DNA of 6,075 nucleotides, taken from positions 1-6,075 of the forward strand of contig JAGRHX010000303.1 in assembly GCA_020444775.1 (NCBI GenBank), read 5' to 3'. Position 1 is the first letter of the stretch, and every line of letters starts with the position of its first letter. Under the pieces are notes generated by a model. It did not search any database, was not told the origin of the DNA, and was given only the letters and a program-made list of their open reading frames with translations. This DNA comes from Gammaproteobacteria bacterium. Lineage in GTDB: Bacteria > Pseudomonadota > Gammaproteobacteria > HK1. Below are positions 5,037-6,075 of this stretch, piece after piece. A program made the position numbers and the translations under genes.

Positions 5037-6075
5037 ATGCGCACCGAGCCCATCACACACCCGAGCGCCTGGCATGGCGACATGCTCGAGCGTGACCGCA
5101 GCTTCGAGCACCACCTGCAGCCACGGCATCTCAACGAGATCGAGACCGCGCTGCGGCAGGTCAAGACCCACGGCCTGAGCCTGGCCGAGATCACCCGCGA
5201 GCGCTTCGTGCTGCCGACACTTGCCGGCAAGCTGGGTGCGATCGCTCGCGAGCTGACCGATGGGCTCGGCTTTGCCCTTTTGCGTGGCCTGCCGGTGGCG
5301 CGCTACCCGATCGAGGATCTGGAAAAGGTGTACTGGGGACTGTGCGCTCACCTGGGCACCGGCATCACCCAGAACGGTCAGGGCGATCTGATCCACTATG
5401 TGACCGATGGCCGTCTGCGGCCCAGCCAGGGCTCGCGTGGCGTGGGATTGCCGCATCGCTCGCGTCTGCACGTGGACCTGACCGATTGCGTATCGCTGCT
5501 CTGTGTGCGGCAGGCGCCGGACGACCCACCCAGCCAGGTCGCAAGCTCGATGTGGATCTACAACGAGGTGCTGCGTCAGCGGCCACGGGATCTGCGGCTG
5601 CTGTACGAAGGCTTCTACTGGGATCGCAAGGAGGAGCATCGGGCCGGTGAGCACGCGACCACCGAGTACAAGGTGCCGCTGTTCAGCGAACGAGACGGCC
5701 TGGTCTCGTGCCGATACAATCGGGCCTGGATAGAGCCCGCCGCCAGGCGGCGCGGTGAGGCCCTGACCGATGCCCAGGTGGCGCTGCTCGACTTCATCGA
5801 CGAGGTCGCGGCGAAGGCCTGTCTGTCGTTTTCCTTCCAGCCGGGCGACATCCAGTTCTGCAACAACTACACCGTGTTCCACGGCCGTCCCGCGCACGCG
5901 CCCATCGAGGACGAGACGAAGAAGCGCCTGCTGCTGCGTATCTGGCTGGACTTCGATGAAGCAAGGCCGATGAGTGACCCCGCCATCGTGCGCTACGGCA
6001 TCGTGCGCCACGGCGCGCTCGGCTGGCCGGCGCCCGCGGTGCTGCACGCGCGGCAGCACGGCGTGCACCCGAGAC
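5037..6075 (+). CDS. TauD/TfdA-family Fe(II)/2-oxoglutarate-dependent dioxygenase (3' end outside window)
   Basis: The frame runs from ATG 5037 to the window edge without a stop, giving 346 residues of a family usually about 280-370 long, so little is missing. An in-frame TGA at 5025-5027 makes this ATG the first possible start; the ribosome site is weak. The protein has the iron-binding H145-V-D147 in SRLHVDLTDCVSLLCVRQA, and the distal His282 in F-N-N-Y-T-V-F-H-G-R-like context (NNYTVFHGR). The Arg that would hold the 2-oxoglutarate carboxylate is Arg301 in RLLLRIWLD. QPGDIQFCNN precedes the distal His, as is typical. Such enzymes couple 2-oxoglutarate decarboxylation to hydroxylation of a substrate such as taurine, phenoxyacetates or betaines, in the cytoplasm. 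The N-terminal S-A-W-H-G and P-x-H-L-N-E-I-E pattern fits a subgroup of uncharacterised members rather than TauD itself. It diverges from the molybdopterin operon. The substrate cannot be inferred. Confidence 0.9.
   Translation, partial: MRTEPITHPSAWHGDMLERDRSFEHHLQPRHLNEIETALRQVKTHGLSLAEITRERFVLPTLAGKLGAIARELTDGLGFALLRGLPVARYPIEDLEKVYWGLCAHLGTGITQNGQGDLIHYVTDGRLRPSQGSRGVGLPHRSRLHVDLTDCVSLLCVRQAPDDPPSQVASSMWIYNEVLRQRPRDLRLLYEGFYWDRKEEHRAGEHATTEYKVPLFSERDGLVSCRYNRAWIEPAARRRGEALTDAQVALLDFIDEVAAKACLSFSFQPGDIQFCNNYTVFHGRPAHAPIEDETKKRLLLRIWLDFDEARPMSDPAIVRYGIVRHGALGWPAPAVLHARQHGVHPR
5985..6014 (+). repeat. In-frame 15-bp tandem duplication near the end of the dioxygenase
   Basis: ATCGTGCGCTACGGC (5985-5999) is followed at once by ATCGTGCGCCACGGC (6000-6014), differing at one base. 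It encodes I-V-R-Y-G then I-V-R-H-G at residues 317-326, well past the iron site. It looks like a small slippage duplication in the C-terminal tail and should not affect catalysis. Confidence 0.6.

Noticed and set aside
4830..6068. 412-residue open frame on the minus strand
   Set aside because: It is antisense to the TauD/TfdA-like gene, which carries the HxD, distal His and Arg motifs. The reverse frame has no recognisable domain and spills into the spacer.

Overview
The window is high-GC bacterial DNA, most likely proteobacterial, although nothing in it fixes the genus. It reads as a catabolic accessory region patched together by mobile elements. The intact or nearly intact genes all belong to families used in the breakdown of organic acids, aromatics or xenobiotics: a family III CoA-transferase, a molybdenum hydroxylase large subunit, a GlcG/HbpS-like protein, an FMN-dependent monooxygenase remnant and a TauD/TfdA-type dioxygenase. 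No substrate can be read from the sequence.

Layout. 1-462 (+) is the C-terminal part of a CaiB/BaiF CoA-transferase that enters from the left edge. Immediately after it, 511-644 (-) is the frameshifted C-terminal end of an IS30-family transposase. Next is a small three-helix membrane protein (773-1132, -) with a good intrinsic terminator just past its stop (735-757). 1237-1674 (-) is one open frame made of two unrelated gene pieces: a zinc-ribbon transposase N-terminus running into a response-regulator receiver domain that lacks its first strand. At about 1684 this debris abuts the first ~44 codons of a luciferase-like FMN monooxygenase gene (1649-1816, -). That gene overlaps the 3' end of a complete 763-residue xanthine dehydrogenase/CO dehydrogenase-type molybdopterin subunit (1791-4082, -). 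Upstream of that gene, after a 142-bp gap with a stem-loop, is a GlcG/HbpS (DUF336) protein (4225-4620, -). A 416-bp divergent spacer with two dyads and a small tandem repeat follows. The last gene is a TauD/TfdA-like 2-oxoglutarate dioxygenase (5037 to the right edge, +), nearly complete.

The minus-strand genes glcG-like, molybdopterin subunit and FMN monooxygenase look like one former operon, with the monooxygenase destroyed by an insertion. The molybdenum subunit has no 2Fe-2S or FAD partner in the window. It also carries Gln where the family normally has its catalytic Glu, so whether it is an active hydroxylase is the main open question. No CRISPR, tRNA, rRNA or phage feature was seen. 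I saw no clear evidence of a wholly new system; the unusual points are the E-to-Q active site, the broken operon and the chimeric remnant.
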